A stretch of 64,000 nucleotides of DNA. Origin: JBBIOU01 sp037443205. Its GTDB lineage: Bacteria; Bacteroidota; Bacteroidia; Flavobacteriales_D; UBA2798. Below the pieces are notes generated by a model. The model saw nothing but the letters and a program-made list of their open reading frames with translations, was not told the DNA's origin and did no database searches. Shown piece by piece: positions 43,654 to 53,417 of this stretch (positions within the stretch are counted from its first letter, which is position 1; each line of letters starts with the position of its first letter). Location of the stretch: contig JBBIOU010000013.1 in assembly GCA_037443205.1 (NCBI GenBank), positions 1 to 64,000 of the forward strand, given 5' to 3'. The position numbers were made by a program, and so were the translations under genes.

Positions 43654-44091
43654 ATGATTGCAGAATTTCATACCCAAAAAGGAATTATGAGAGCTCGTTT
43701 TTTTGAAAAAGACGCCCCCAACACAGTTGCAAATTTTATTAAACTTGCCCAAAGTGGTTTTTATGACGGACTCATATTTCATAGGGTAATACCTCAGTTT
43801 GTAGTTCAGGCAGGATGCCCGCAAGGCGATGGTTATGGGGGGCCGGGTTATACCATCAAATGCGAATTAGACGGAGAAAATCAATACCACGATAGAGGCG
43901 TGCTCTCTATGGCCCATGCAGGTAAGGATACCGGTGGTTCGCAGTTTTTTATTTGTCATAATCGTCAAAATACGAAGCATTTAGACCGCAAGCATACCGT
44001 ATTTGGCAAGCTTTATGAAGGCTTCGAAGTGCTGGATAATATTACACAGGGCGATGTTATACATAAAATAGTTATTTATGAAACCGAATAA
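43654..44091 (+). CDS. Cyclophilin-type peptidyl-prolyl isomerase
   Basis: Product of 145 residues, a single-domain cytoplasmic cyclophilin (no signal peptide). Landmarks: GLIFHRVIPQFVVQAGCPQG (catalytic Arg in FHRV), GYGGPGYTIKCEL, LSMAHAGKDTGGSQFFICHN and HTVFGKLYEGFEVLD. It should speed proline isomerisation during protein folding. It is probably cotranscribed with the DUF58 gene. Confidence 0.96.
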   Translation: MIAEFHTQKGIMRARFFEKDAPNTVANFIKLAQSGFYDGLIFHRVIPQFVVQAGCPQGDGYGGPGYTIKCELDGENQYHDRGVLSMAHAGKDTGGSQFFICHNRQNTKHLDRKHTVFGKLYEGFEVLDNITQGDVIHKIVIYETE

Positions 44092-44094
44092 TTA

Positions 44095-44126
44095 TTTTGT
44101 TGTATAATATAAAAGTTTTATCTTTG
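44095..44126 (+). promoter_or_regulatory. tRNA-Asp promoter
   Basis: TTTTG (44095-44099) and TATCTTTG (44119-44126) with 19 nt between TTG and the -7 box are an almost ideal Bacteroidota promoter, about 26 bp before the tRNA. Confidence 0.82.
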
Positions 44127-44152
44127 CGCGCTCTGAACATAATTGTTCTAAT

Positions 44153-44226
44153 GGTTCGGTAGTTCAGTTGGTTAGAATACATGCCTGTCACGCATGGGGT
44201 CGCGGGTTCGAGTCCCGTCCGAACCG
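44153..44226 (+). tRNA. tRNA-Asp (GTC)
   Basis: A full cloverleaf can be drawn. The acceptor stem is GGTTCGG with CCGAACC, the anticodon loop CTGTCAC has GTC at 44187-44189 in a CATGC/GCATG stem, and the T arm is CGGGTTCGAGTCCCG. The discriminator is G. CCA is not encoded. Confidence 0.97.
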
Positions 44227-44235
44227 CAATATAAG

Positions 44236-44259
44236 CCTCTCTAATAGAGAGGTTTTTTT
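44236..44259 (+). terminator. tRNA-Asp terminator
   Basis: A 7-bp stem (CCTCTCT 44236-44242, AGAGAGG 44246-44252) with a 3-nt loop is followed by T7. Confidence 0.92.
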
Positions 44260-44271
44260 GTAATATCTTAA

Positions 44272-44352
44272 AAAGGTTTAACCCCAATACCCCCTGCATA
44301 CCTACACACTTGTATCAGCAACGCTATGCGTGGCGAATGACAATTTTGGGTT
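44272..44352 (+). repeat. 81-bp hairpin repeat, copy R2
   Basis: Aligns without gaps to R1 (38647-38727), 59 of 81 identical, ending CGAATGACAATTTTGGGTTAA. The hairpin before the core is ACGC-TAT-GCGT, different in sequence from R1 but also paired. It lies between the tRNA terminator and the 3' end of the DUF2279 gene. Confidence 0.78.
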
Positions 44353-44412
44353 AAGTTTATCTTTGCAGACTGTTCCAAAAAAATTATCCTTCAACAGGTA
44401 ATTCGCTGCTTA

Positions 44413-45330
44413 CTAAAAATAGAGCCCGTGAATTTTTGTTTTACCTTGAGAAAACTCTAATGCAGGGAAAGGAATTTTAATAATATTTATGGTGTTAAAA
44501 ACAGTTTTAAGCCATTTTTTACGAGTTTTTATTTTAGAAAAATCTATATCTAACGAGCACAATATTTTTCTGTAGCGATTAAAATAGGGCAGGGTATTTC
44601 CCTGGCTGTTTGTTTCAGGATTATTTTTTCCACCTAATAAACCTTCGGCACCATAGCCTATAGAAATACAAACAAAGGTGTAATTACTTATAGTTTTATT
44701 TTTTCCAAAAAAGACAAAAGGGCTAAAACTTAACCAGTAGCTTTGTCCGTTATAATCTTTTAAAATTCTTTCGGCAAAACTATTACCCAGTATTTCGGGC
44801 CGGTATTTACTGTAGGGGCTTAGGGATACAGAAAATTTAGGAATTAATAATTGTTTTTTAAGGAACAGTTCTTGTGAGCCATATAAACTTAGGCCTAAAA
44901 TATTAAAGGCCATATCAGGCCAGGAAAAGCCCCATTGAGCAGAAAAACCATCAAATATTTCGAGTGTGGTTAAAAAAATCATGCTTTGACTTAATCCCCA
45001 AATTACGGATTGTTTATTATCTAAACAAGTAAATTTACGCATGCCTGCATCGGCATATCGGGCTAATGTATATGCGCTGAATAAATGCCCGGCCTTATCC
45101 ATTAGTAGCCATTCATCAGCGTCATTAAAAAGATGAAATTTTGATTTCGGATAATCTTTGTACCAAACATGGTATAAGCCTGCCATACCTGCTATATAAA
45201 CGCTGCCAATAGAAGATACGTAAACCAGTTGTTTTTTGCGGCAATTAATGATTGTGTCGTGTTGTGCATTTACAAATGTATTTGCATACAGGTAAATAAT
45301 AATAAAGCCATATATGCATTTATTAATCAT
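44413..45330 (-). CDS. DUF2279 family protein
   Basis: Product of 305 residues with a signal peptide (about 1-22) and a further hydrophobic stretch. The DUF2279 core is seen as LLMDKAGHLFSAYTLARYAD (about 90-109) and WGFSWPDMAFNILGLSLYGS. It probably resides in the cell envelope; function is unknown. It overlaps trkH by 4 bp. Confidence 0.82.
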   Translation of the reverse strand: MINKCIYGFIIIYLYANTFVNAQHDTIINCRKKQLVYVSSIGSVYIAGMAGLYHVWYKDYPKSKFHLFNDADEWLLMDKAGHLFSAYTLARYADAGMRKFTCLDNKQSVIWGLSQSMIFLTTLEIFDGFSAQWGFSWPDMAFNILGLSLYGSQELFLKKQLLIPKFSVSLSPYSKYRPEILGNSFAERILKDYNGQSYWLSFSPFVFFGKNKTISNYTFVCISIGYGAEGLLGGKNNPETNSQGNTLPYFNRYRKILCSLDIDFSKIKTRKKWLKTVFNTINIIKIPFPALEFSQGKTKIHGLYF

Positions 45331-47159
45331 CCAATCATCATATCTGCAGTAGGATATTTATAATTTTTGCTGATTGCCCGTGTTCCAACGATGTAGGCTA
45401 CTGCCAATGCACCAACTTTACCTATGTACATAGAGAGTATGATAATAATTTTTCCGGCTTCGCTTAACTCGCTGGTTATACCCATTGATAAACCAACTGT
45501 AGCAAATGCTGATACTTGTTCAAATATTATATGCATAACGCTACGGTTTGCAGATTGCATGATATCAGTTTCGGTAATTGTAAGTAAAAATATGGCTATC
45601 AAATTCCAGCTGATAAAAAATAGCAATATAGTAAAGGCTTTCAGAATGGTTTCCTGAGAAATGGTTCGCTTAAATAATTCTACATTTTTGCGGTCTTTTA
45701 TAGTGGCAAGTGTAGCCGAAAATAAAACGGCAAAGGTGGATGTTTTGATTCCTCCACCGGTTGAATTGCTTGATGCTCCAATAAACATTAAAAATAAAAA
45801 CATAATTAAAACCGGTATGCTTAACGAACTTACATCAACTGTATTAAAACCGGCTGTACGTGTTGTTACCGATTGAAATAAAGCAGTTACTAAGGCTTCG
45901 CCCAAATTTTTTTCCGATAATGTGTTATCATATTCTAAAATAAAAAATAAAATTGTGCCGGCAATTACCAGTATAATCGAGATATATAAAGCTATTTTAC
46001 TGTTAAAGCTAATGGTTTTCCAAGGCATACGCATTCTTTCGCGCAAATTTTTAAACGAAAAAATATCAAACAATGCTGCAAAACCAAGCGATCCGAAAAA
46101 TATTAATACAATAATAACTACATGTACAAAATAATTGTATCGTATATATTCGTTATACATTCCATCGGTAAAAATAGAAAACCCGGCATTGTTGAACGCA
46201 GAAACGGCATGAAAAAATGAAGCAAATATTTTTTCTCCGTTGTTATCAAACAGAGGGTTATCGCTTTCTAAAAACATATACATGGCTAGAGTGCCTGTTG
46301 CCTCAAACACAATGCTCCACCATAAAATTTTTCTCAGCATTTTTGTAGCACTTTCTATAGTTCCCTTGCGGGCATAGTCGTCCATAAATGAATGGTATTT
46401 TACACCTACACCCATTTTAGACATGATGATAATAAAAGAAATAAAAGCAACAATGTTTAATCCTCCTAATTTTATGAGTAATAAAATAACTACTTGTCCT
46501 TTAACGGTAAAAAACGTTGCGGTATCTACTACTGTAAGTCCGGTTACACAGGTAGCGCTGGTTGCGGTAAATAACGCATCAACAAAATTCATGGTTCCGC
46601 TTACAGTCATTTCGGGCATCATGAGTAGCATGGTACCAAAAGAAATGATGATAAAGAATGAAAACATAAACAATGATGCGGGATGTAATTTAAATAATGG
46701 TTTTGTAATACTTTGCGCCCGGCTTATTTCAATGATTAAAACGATAAAAAAGTAAAATTGTATAAATAAAGTAGTAAAATCGGTAAAATAAATGATGCCT
46801 ATTTTTTTGAAGAGTGTTTCGAACAAGAGCGCTCCAAACAGATTGTAGCTGATACCTTCTATAACCAGAAATAACATCATGATGGCTTCAAACCAATTCT
46901 GTTTTAGAAATTTTCGCGGTTCAAAATCATATAAGAATCTAAGCAAAAAATAAAAGATATAAAATATAAAACTACCTTTTATAATACCCAAACAGGTTTC
47001 CTTAGAGTTTTCATCTTGCGGGTATCCGTAGTAATATAGAATGGTAATTATAGCAATAAATGTTACCAGTATATTGAATACTCTAAATGTTTGCAGAGCA
47101 CGTTTTTTACTGTCGTATAAAAACAAGTTTACTTTTTCACGTATTCTTTGCAGTAACAT
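45327..47159 (-). CDS. trkH: TrkH/KtrB family potassium transporter
   Basis: Product of 610 residues. Four selectivity-filter-like P loops are visible: TATSATCVTGLTVVDTATFF, FNNAGFSIFTDGM, TTRTAGFNTVD and FATVGLSMGITSELS, as in the four-fold TrkH pore. It has an N-terminal extension of about 150 residues with extra helices relative to KtrB. It should take up K+ with a cytoplasmic TrkA/KtrA ring, which is not encoded in this window. It begins 2 bp after the RfaE1-type kinase gene. Confidence 0.93.
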   Translation of the reverse strand: MLLQRIREKVNLFLYDSKKRALQTFRVFNILVTFIAIITILYYYGYPQDENSKETCLGIIKGSFIFYIFYFLLRFLYDFEPRKFLKQNWFEAIMMLFLVIEGISYNLFGALLFETLFKKIGIIYFTDFTTLFIQFYFFIVLIIEISRAQSITKPLFKLHPASLFMFSFFIIISFGTMLLMMPEMTVSGTMNFVDALFTATSATCVTGLTVVDTATFFTVKGQVVILLLIKLGGLNIVAFISFIIIMSKMGVGVKYHSFMDDYARKGTIESATKMLRKILWWSIVFEATGTLAMYMFLESDNPLFDNNGEKIFASFFHAVSAFNNAGFSIFTDGMYNEYIRYNYFVHVVIIVLIFFGSLGFAALFDIFSFKNLRERMRMPWKTISFNSKIALYISIILVIAGTILFFILEYDNTLSEKNLGEALVTALFQSVTTRTAGFNTVDVSSLSIPVLIMFLFLMFIGASSNSTGGGIKTSTFAVLFSATLATIKDRKNVELFKRTISQETILKAFTILLFFISWNLIAIFLLTITETDIMQSANRSVMHIIFEQVSAFATVGLSMGITSELSEAGKIIIILSMYIGKVGALAVAYIVGTRAISKNYKYPTADMMIG

Positions 47160-47161
47160 GT

Positions 47162-48157
47162 TTATTTAATTAAACGAATTGCTTCGTCAAATAACTGTTG
47201 TTTATCTATGGGTACTACGCCTACTTTTTCGCAAACCAAACCGCCTGCAATATTGGCTAACTGCGCCATGAATGCATGGGGAGTATCGGTGGCAATGCAC
47301 AATGCCGCAACCGAAATTACCGTATCTCCGGCACCCGAAACATCGGCAATATTTCTTAGGTGCGCAGGGTATATTTCGTTTGTATGTTTGCTATTGATAT
47401 ATATTCCTTTTTCGCTCAAGGTTATCAGCGATATTTTGTGATTTATTAAAGATTTCAGTTTGTTGTGTAGGGTGTTAATTTCGTTCAGAGTAATTTGTTC
47501 CGGTTCGCACTTCAGTCCTTCTTTCAGTTCTTTTAAATTAGGTTTAAATAATGTAACATTTTTATATGCAAGAAAATTTTTCTTTTTAGGGTCAACGCAT
47601 ACAGGGATGTTATTTTGGTTACATTCAGTTATAATGGCTGTTATTACGCGTTCGGTTAAAACACCTTTATTGTAATCTTCAAATATCAGTACATCGGGTT
47701 GATGATTTTTGATGATAGAACTAACATGAGCAATAAATTTTATTTCGTCTTCATGGTTTATATCGCTGATTTCTTCTTCATCCACCCGAACTATTTGCTG
47801 ATTCTGAGCAATCACTCTGGTTTTTACGGTGGTTTTTCTGCTGCTTGATTGAAGTGTTCCTTCTGTACTCATGCCCTTATTTTGCAGCAATACTTTATAG
47901 GTATTTGCGGCCTCGTCATTTCCTATGACGGTGCAGATAATTGGCTTTGCACCTAAGGCTTGAATATTTAATGCAACATTTGCCGCTCCGCCTAACCTGT
48001 TTTCTTTTTCTTTAACATGAATTACCGGAACCGGTGCTTCCGGAGAAATTCTTTCGGCTTTACCAATCATGTAGGCGTCAATCATCACATCGCCTACGAT
48101 TAATACGGTAAGCGCATTAAATTTTTCAAAACTGGTGTTAATTAGTTCTTGTTGCAC
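47162..48157 (-). CDS. PfkB-family kinase, RfaE1/HldE1-like
   Basis: Product of 331 residues of the ribokinase/PfkB family. The N-terminal VLIVGDVMIDAYMIGKAERI then SPEAPVPVIHV and RLGGAANVALNIQALGA are typical of heptose-7-phosphate kinases (first half of HldE). The C-terminal catalytic motif is DVSGAGDTVISVAALC with the base Asp. A cytidylyltransferase half is absent, which fits the split RfaE1 form. It is likely to act in ADP-heptose supply for lipopolysaccharide, though other sugar phosphates are possible. It abuts the aminotransferase gene. Confidence 0.88.
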   Translation of the reverse strand: MQQELINTSFEKFNALTVLIVGDVMIDAYMIGKAERISPEAPVPVIHVKEKENRLGGAANVALNIQALGAKPIICTVIGNDEAANTYKVLLQNKGMSTEGTLQSSSRKTTVKTRVIAQNQQIVRVDEEEISDINHEDEIKFIAHVSSIIKNHQPDVLIFEDYNKGVLTERVITAIITECNQNNIPVCVDPKKKNFLAYKNVTLFKPNLKELKEGLKCEPEQITLNEINTLHNKLKSLINHKISLITLSEKGIYINSKHTNEIYPAHLRNIADVSGAGDTVISVAALCIATDTPHAFMAQLANIAGGLVCEKVGVVPIDKQQLFDEAIRLIK

Positions 48158-49351
48158 TCAGGTAAGTTTTTGCAATGCGTTTTTTATTCTGTCAACGGCT
48201 TTTATTATAAGTTCTTCGGATGTTGCGTAAGATAAACGTATGCAATTGTTATCTCCGAATGCCTCACCGGTTACCACAGCTACCAACGATTCGGTAAGTA
48301 AATACATACTCAGGTCTTCGGCCGTATTAATTGTTTTACCGTTATACGATTTTCCAAAATATGAGTTTATTTCGGGAAACACATAAAATGCACCTTCGGG
48401 TACATTGCACTTAACACCGGGAATTTCTTTTAAAAGCGTAACAATTAAATCTCTTCTTTTTTGAAATGCCTGGCGCATGGGTGTTGTGATTTCAGGATTT
48501 GCCAGTATGGCTGCTTTGGCTGCCTTTTGCGCGATAGAGCAGGTGCCTGATGTAAATTGCCCCTGGGTTTTTGTGCATGCCTCTGCTATTTCTTTGGAAG
48601 CACCCATATATCCTATTCTCCACCCTGTCATGGCAAAGCCTTTTGAAACACCATTTACTGTTATAACGCGGTTGTATATTTTAGGATGGCGCGCTATACT
48701 GTAATGTTTTCCGGTAAAATTAATGTATTCATATATTTCGTCTGATAAAACCATTAATTGGTGATGTGCAGCAACAACCTCTGCCAATGCGTTTAGTTCA
48801 TCTTCGCTGTAAACCGAGCCGGTTGGATTGCAGGGTGAACTAAACATAATTAATTTACTTTTTGAACTTATGCTTTGGCTGAGTTGCTGCGGTGTTATTT
48901 TAAAATTATTTTCAAGATTTGTTTTAATAAATTTGCAGCTACCCCCTGCTAATTCTACTATTTGCTGATACGACACCCAAAAAGGTGTGGGTATGATAAC
49001 TTCGTCACCGGGATTTATCAAACTTAATACTACATTGGCAATACTTTGTTTAGCTCCCGTAGATACTACTATTTGGTCGGGGGTATAATGCAGATTATTA
49101 TCGCGTTTAAACTTTTGCGAGATGGCTTCGCGTAAATCTAAATATCCGTTTACGGGGGTGTATTTGGTGTAATTTTCTTTTAAGGCTTCAATAGCAGCTT
49201 CTTTAATAAAATCGGGAGTGTTAAAATCGGGTTCACCTAAACTTAAATTTATAACATCCTTTCCTTGTGCGGTAAGTTCTCTGCTTTTTCTGGCCATGGC
49301 CAAGGTGGCAGACTCGTTTAATGTGCGAATACGTTCGGAAATAATCTTCAT
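48158..49351 (-). CDS. Class I aminotransferase (aspartate aminotransferase-like)
   Basis: Product of 397 residues, a PLP enzyme. Landmarks: INLSLGEPDFNTPDFIKEA near residues 35-53, VVSTGAKQSIANVVLSLINP, FSSPCNPTGSVYSEDEL, VLSDEIYEYINF and the PLP lysine in VNGVSKGFAMTGWRIGYMG (about residue 235). The C-terminal Arg in NCIRLSYATS binds the substrate carboxylate in known enzymes. Most similar in motif to the AspC/AatA branch, but the amino donor cannot be fixed by eye. Confidence 0.92.
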   Translation of the reverse strand: MKIISERIRTLNESATLAMARKSRELTAQGKDVINLSLGEPDFNTPDFIKEAAIEALKENYTKYTPVNGYLDLREAISQKFKRDNNLHYTPDQIVVSTGAKQSIANVVLSLINPGDEVIIPTPFWVSYQQIVELAGGSCKFIKTNLENNFKITPQQLSQSISSKSKLIMFSSPCNPTGSVYSEDELNALAEVVAAHHQLMVLSDEIYEYINFTGKHYSIARHPKIYNRVITVNGVSKGFAMTGWRIGYMGASKEIAEACTKTQGQFTSGTCSIAQKAAKAAILANPEITTPMRQAFQKRRDLIVTLLKEIPGVKCNVPEGAFYVFPEINSYFGKSYNGKTINTAEDLSMYLLTESLVAVVTGEAFGDNNCIRLSYATSEELIIKAVDRIKNALQKLT

Positions 49352-49367
49352 AAAAATTAATTCACTA

Positions 49368-49375
49368 CAAACCTA
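49368..49375 (-). promoter_or_regulatory. Possible aminotransferase -7 box
   Basis: On the minus strand TAGGTTTG fits TAnnTTTG and lies 16 nt before the ATG. No TTG is seen at the expected -33 distance. Confidence 0.35.
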
Positions 49376-49412
49376 CATAAATTTTAATAATTTACTGTTT
49401 TCCTGGTTTAAT

Positions 49413-49483
49413 TTATGCCAAAATTATCATTAGCCATGCATGGTGTGGAAGCATTGATGCAAAAGAATTGGTATTTAACCCAA
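49413..49483 (-). repeat. Hairpin repeat, copy R4 (short variant)
   Basis: On the minus strand it begins TTTGGGTTAAAT and ends GGCTAATGATAATTTTGGC, matching the ends of the 81-bp family but about 10 bp shorter in the middle. The hairpin is CCATGCATGG, directly before CTAATGAT. Confidence 0.6.
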
Positions 49484-49508
49484 ATTACACATTAAAAAAT
49501 ACGTAATA

Positions 49509-49692
49509 GATAATCCTTTCAATAAATCGGAAGAAAACAATCACTCAATCGGGGGTTAATTTACTATTTATAACAAGCTTTTCGTTTATGAGAATTAGAG
49601 TTGACATACTCTGCCCCATAGGGGGAGATGAAGAGGCTATTATCAAAGGCAATAATTCGGCTTATAGTTCACCTTCTATTGATTAATTTAGG
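49509..49692 (+). repeat. Dispersed repeat, copy 2 of the split family
   Basis: Blocks 49509-49554 and 49656-49692 match 22726-22771 and 22793-22829. This copy has about 80 bp more between the blocks, including a short imperfect hairpin (near 49610-49628) and a 32-codon frame (ATG 49588, stop 49686) ending in the second block. It fills much of the 482-bp gap between the aminotransferase and SprB-like genes. Confidence 0.8.
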
Positions 49693-49766
49693 TTTAATGT
49701 AAACCCCAAAAAACAGTTAATGTAATTTCCGGAGTTTTTAATGTTTTTGAAAATCAAAAAATCTTC

Positions 49767-49797
49767 AGTCGCACCCTGTATATTACAGGGTGCGACT
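49767..49797 (-). terminator. Terminator of the SprB-like gene
   Basis: A perfect 14-bp stem (49767-49780 with 49784-49797, 3-nt loop) is followed on the minus strand, after a GAAGA spacer, by T6. It lies 37 bp past the stop codon. Confidence 0.85.
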
Positions 49798-49833
49798 AAA
49801 GTTAAAGGAGTAGAATGGTTTGTGCTTATGGGT

Positions 49834-52800
49834 TTATTTTACTATACTCACATGTCCTTCGTAATAATGCCACCTGCCCGAAACACTATCTTTTACTTTT
49901 ATTTTGTAAACATATACATCAATTTTCGGTTCGTTATTGTTTTTATGTGTTCCGTCCCAGGAGTTATTGATATTGTTTGAAGTAAATATATTTTCTCCCC
50001 ATCGGTTATAAATATACATTTCAAATAATTCTATGTTTTCGCCTTTGGCAAAAAATGTATCGTTTATACCATCACCATCCGGGCTGAAAGCATTGGGGAT
50101 ATATAAGGTAAATTCGGGGTTTACATAAATATTCAGTGTTAATGTATCAGGACAGTTGTGTATGTTGTTAGCGATTAATGTTACCGGATACGTTCCTACA
50201 TCTGAATAGGTATGTTGCGGGTCGGATAAAGTAGAGGTATTACCATCACCAAAATTCCAGTTAAAGATGTTTGCCTGCTGCGAGTAATTCATAAATTTCA
50301 CCTCAGGCTTGAATATAGAAAGTGAAGTATTATCCGGTAAAAAATTAGCTACCGATTGAGGCCTGATAATTACATTTACGTTAGTGGCATCAGCGCCAAC
50401 ACATCCTGCGGGACTGGTTACAACGAGTGTTACATGATAAGTTCCTGTTTGGGTGTAGCTATGTTGTGCAACTTCGTTGGCAGAGGCATACCCGTCACCA
50501 AAGTTCCATTGATAGGTTGAACCCGGAATATTTGCCTGATTGTTAGAAAGGGTTATGTTGGCATTACCACATTCGTTCAATGATTGCGGACTAAGTTCTA
50601 CCTGCGGTAGCGGATTTACGGTAACATAAGCAGATTCTATCCGCGTATTATTACAAGCATCGGTAAGAGTTGCCGTGTACCATCCTGATTGCGTTGGGCT
50701 GTCGGTGTGCGGGCCGTTACCGTTGGGTAAATTATTGTTCCAGGTTATGGTGTAGTTGCCAATATTATTAGAAACACTTGCACTGATATTTACACTTTGT
50801 CCCAGGCAAATACTTTCGGGCATTGCAGTTACATAAAACGTGTATAGATTTATATCGTTTACCGTAACGGTTACAGTTTGTTGTGGCGACATACAACCAT
50901 TTGAATCGGTTGCCGTAACTATGTAGGTAGTTGTTTGCATGGGTGTAACAGTAACTGTTTGACCCGTGCCCGCTCCGTTATTCCAGGTATAGGAGTAATT
51001 ACCGGTGCCACCACTTGCCGTTGCGCTAAGGTTTGTAGAAAGTCCGGGACATATAGTTGTACTTCCGCTTGCAGTTAGTTGCATGGGTAATGGTTCAGTA
51101 ATTTGCACGTTAACTAATGTATTACACAAATTTGCATCAGTAATTGTAGCAGAATAATTTCCTGCACTTAAATTAGTAACCTGATTGCCAAATTGAACAG
51201 GAGTTGTATTCCAACTGATGTTATAAGGAGCTACCCCGCCATTTACCACAATATTTGCATTGCCGTCATTTGCACCAAAACAAGTAATTTGATTAACAGA
51301 GGCTATATTGGCAATTAATTGTGGAGGTTGATTAATTGTATAAGTTTGATTTTGCATACAGCCATTGGCATCCGTTAATGTAACCGTGTAATTACCCGCT
51401 GTTAAATTGTTTATAAACGAAGCATTGCTGTTGTTGCTCCAACTGTATGTATAGGGTGCAGTTCCGCCACTCGCTGCAACCTGTATGTAACCATTGTTTC
51501 CACCAAAGCAAGTAATATGCTGAAGATTATTTGTGTTTAATACCAGAGGTTGCGGCTCTGTAATTTGTATATTTGAAATTATCAGACAAGAATTTGCATC
51601 ATATACAGTTACCGAATAATTACCCGGTGGCAGGTTGTTGATGTTTGGACTGTTGGGCGAAGGAGTAATATTCCAAACAAAAGAATAGGGAGGAGTACCA
51701 CCGCTTACATTAATATTTATGCTACCGTCATTTGCACCAAAACAACTTACATGATTTTGATTAAGTGTATAGCTCATGGCTGATGCAGGTTGTGTTACCT
51801 GTATAGAACCAATAGAGGTGCATCCGGTGGCCGTTGTTACCGTAACAGTATAGTTACCCGCACTTAAATTATTAATGGTAGGATTATTTGAGCCGGTGTT
51901 CCATAGATAAGTATAAGGTGCATCACCACCCTGAGCAACAACACTGGCGCTACCGGTGTTTGTACCGTTGCAGGATACCGGAGTCATAGAAAGTTGCAGA
52001 TTGGCCGGTGCCGAACCTTGGGGTACAGTTACGTTTTGCGATAAACTGCAACCATTGGCATCACTTACTGTTACGGTATAATTTCCGGCAGCCAGATTAT
52101 TTGCGGTTGATTGATTGCTGCCGCTTGACCATAGATAGGTATAGGGTGCAGTGCCTCCGCTGACAGTTACTGAAGCACTGCCATTTAAATTATTACACGT
52201 TGAAGCAGTAGCGCTGGTATTTAAACTCATGCCAATTACATTTATGCAATATGAATATGTTTGTGAGCCGTTTAGCGGACAACTGTTGTCACTTACTGTT
52301 GCCGTAAAGCAATAAGTGTTGCCAATGTTATTTGCGTTGGGTGTCCAGGTAAATGTAGCAGTAGGTTGTAGACCACCGTTGGTAGTAAAAGTGGCTCCAT
52401 TTATACCATTGTTCCAGGTTACGGTTAGTTGCTGATTAACATCGTTATCAGATGAAATAATATTAAAATTTATGGTTGCACCCGCACAGGCAGTTGCGGT
52501 AAAATTATTGGTGCCGTTTATACCGCTTAAGTTAGGCAAGTTATTATTACAATTTATAACTCTTATTTGTATGTCGCGTATTACACTGCCTACCAATATT
52601 CCGTTTCGGTATTCGTTAACTCTAACAGCCATTACTGTTACCTGCAGTTGCTGGGGTGTCATGCAAATGTCTCCGGTATTTGTATTAAAAGTTACAGCCG
52701 GATTGCTGTTGAGTGGTTGATTTGAAGAGTATGGGTTTAAGTAAGTAACCGGTGTATTGGCATTGTGTAAAGGAGTAATTAATTGATAAGTTAAAACGTC

Positions 52801-53385
52801 ACCATCGGGCTCAACGGCACCGTGATTGAAACAGTATTGCTGACCAACACAAATGTATGGTACGGGTAAATTTGTAAACTGAGGAGAGTTATTACAAGGT
52901 GCATCTAAATTATTCAATAATGCTTCAATATAAATATTTTGTCCTCCGGGGTTGTTGATGGTAGTAATTGCATTATTTCGGCAACAGAGCGAGAAACTAA
53001 ATTTCCAGTCAACACATTGCATGGGCAGGGTAACGTTGGCCTGAAATATCCATTGCTGAACACCCGGATAATTACCTCCGGCACAGGTAGTTTGTATACC
53101 GGGACAAACAGGGGTAACATCTATGCCCGTACCTTGAATACGATTTAACGTGATGTTGAAATTTTGATTACATGTTTGCGAATTTGCATTTACATTGATA
53201 GTTTGAGGAGCGCCTGCACCCGAACAATCGCGATAAAAGGCTACACGCACTTGATATTGATTGTTTCCTAAACAAGTATAGGTAATATCTCCTCCTTGTG
53301 CATGGGTGGCATAACCTTTTTGAGTAACAATTATTAATGCAATGATAAATAATAATTGGAGGGGAGTTAGAGTAAAGTTTTTCAT
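49834..53385 (-). CDS. Large surface protein with SprB repeats, PKD domains and T9SS type B signal
   Basis: Product of 1183 residues with a signal peptide (about 1-27). An N-terminal module (from HAQGGDITYTCLGNNQYQV) is shared by many Bacteroidota adhesins. Roughly residues 383-765 hold five SprB-type repeats of about 76 residues, each with a Cys near the start, a GGTAPYTYLW-like block and AGNYTVTVTDANGC-like end. A related sixth unit and an Ig-like unit follow, then two PKD domains (YQWNFGDGYASANEV; FNWNFGDGNTSTLSDPQHTY), and a gliding-type C-terminal signal (YIPNAFSPDGDGINDTF, IYNRWGENIF). It is predicted to be secreted by T9SS and attached at the surface, possibly as an adhesin. No gliding motor genes are in the window. 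Confidence 0.92.
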   Translation of the reverse strand: MKNFTLTPLQLLFIIALIIVTQKGYATHAQGGDITYTCLGNNQYQVRVAFYRDCSGAGAPQTINVNANSQTCNQNFNITLNRIQGTGIDVTPVCPGIQTTCAGGNYPGVQQWIFQANVTLPMQCVDWKFSFSLCCRNNAITTINNPGGQNIYIEALLNNLDAPCNNSPQFTNLPVPYICVGQQYCFNHGAVEPDGDVLTYQLITPLHNANTPVTYLNPYSSNQPLNSNPAVTFNTNTGDICMTPQQLQVTVMAVRVNEYRNGILVGSVIRDIQIRVINCNNNLPNLSGINGTNNFTATACAGATINFNIISSDNDVNQQLTVTWNNGINGATFTTNGGLQPTATFTWTPNANNIGNTYCFTATVSDNSCPLNGSQTYSYCINVIGMSLNTSATASTCNNLNGSASVTVSGGTAPYTYLWSSGSNQSTANNLAAGNYTVTVSDANGCSLSQNVTVPQGSAPANLQLSMTPVSCNGTNTGSASVVAQGGDAPYTYLWNTGSNNPTINNLSAGNYTVTVTTATGCTSIGSIQVTQPASAMSYTLNQNHVSCFGANDGSININVSGGTPPYSFVWNITPSPNSPNINNLPPGNYSVTVYDANSCLIISNIQITEPQPLVLNTNNLQHITCFGGNNGYIQVAASGGTAPYTYSWSNNSNASFINNLTAGNYTVTLTDANGCMQNQTYTINQPPQLIANIASVNQITCFGANDGNANIVVNGGVAPYNISWNTTPVQFGNQVTNLSAGNYSATITDANLCNTLVNVQITEPLPMQLTASGSTTICPGLSTNLSATASGGTGNYSYTWNNGAGTGQTVTVTPMQTTTYIVTATDSNGCMSPQQTVTVTVNDINLYTFYVTAMPESICLGQSVNISASVSNNIGNYTITWNNNLPNGNGPHTDSPTQSGWYTATLTDACNNTRIESAYVTVNPLPQVELSPQSLNECGNANITLSNNQANIPGSTYQWNFGDGYASANEVAQHSYTQTGTYHVTLVVTSPAGCVGADATNVNVIIRPQSVANFLPDNTSLSIFKPEVKFMNYSQQANIFNWNFGDGNTSTLSDPQHTYSDVGTYPVTLIANNIHNCPDTLTLNIYVNPEFTLYIPNAFSPDGDGINDTFFAKGENIELFEMYIYNRWGENIFTSNNINNSWDGTHKNNNEPKIDVYVYKIKVKDSVSGRWHYYEGHVSIVK

Positions 53386-53417
53386 GGCTTACCTCGCTTT
53401 CTTGATTTGTTGTTTAT

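Noticed and set aside
50600..52240. Regularly spaced similar sequence suggestive of a repeat array
   Set aside because: The period (about 225-240 bp) corresponds to protein-level SprB repeats in one open reading frame; there are no short direct repeats with unique spacers, so it is not CRISPR.
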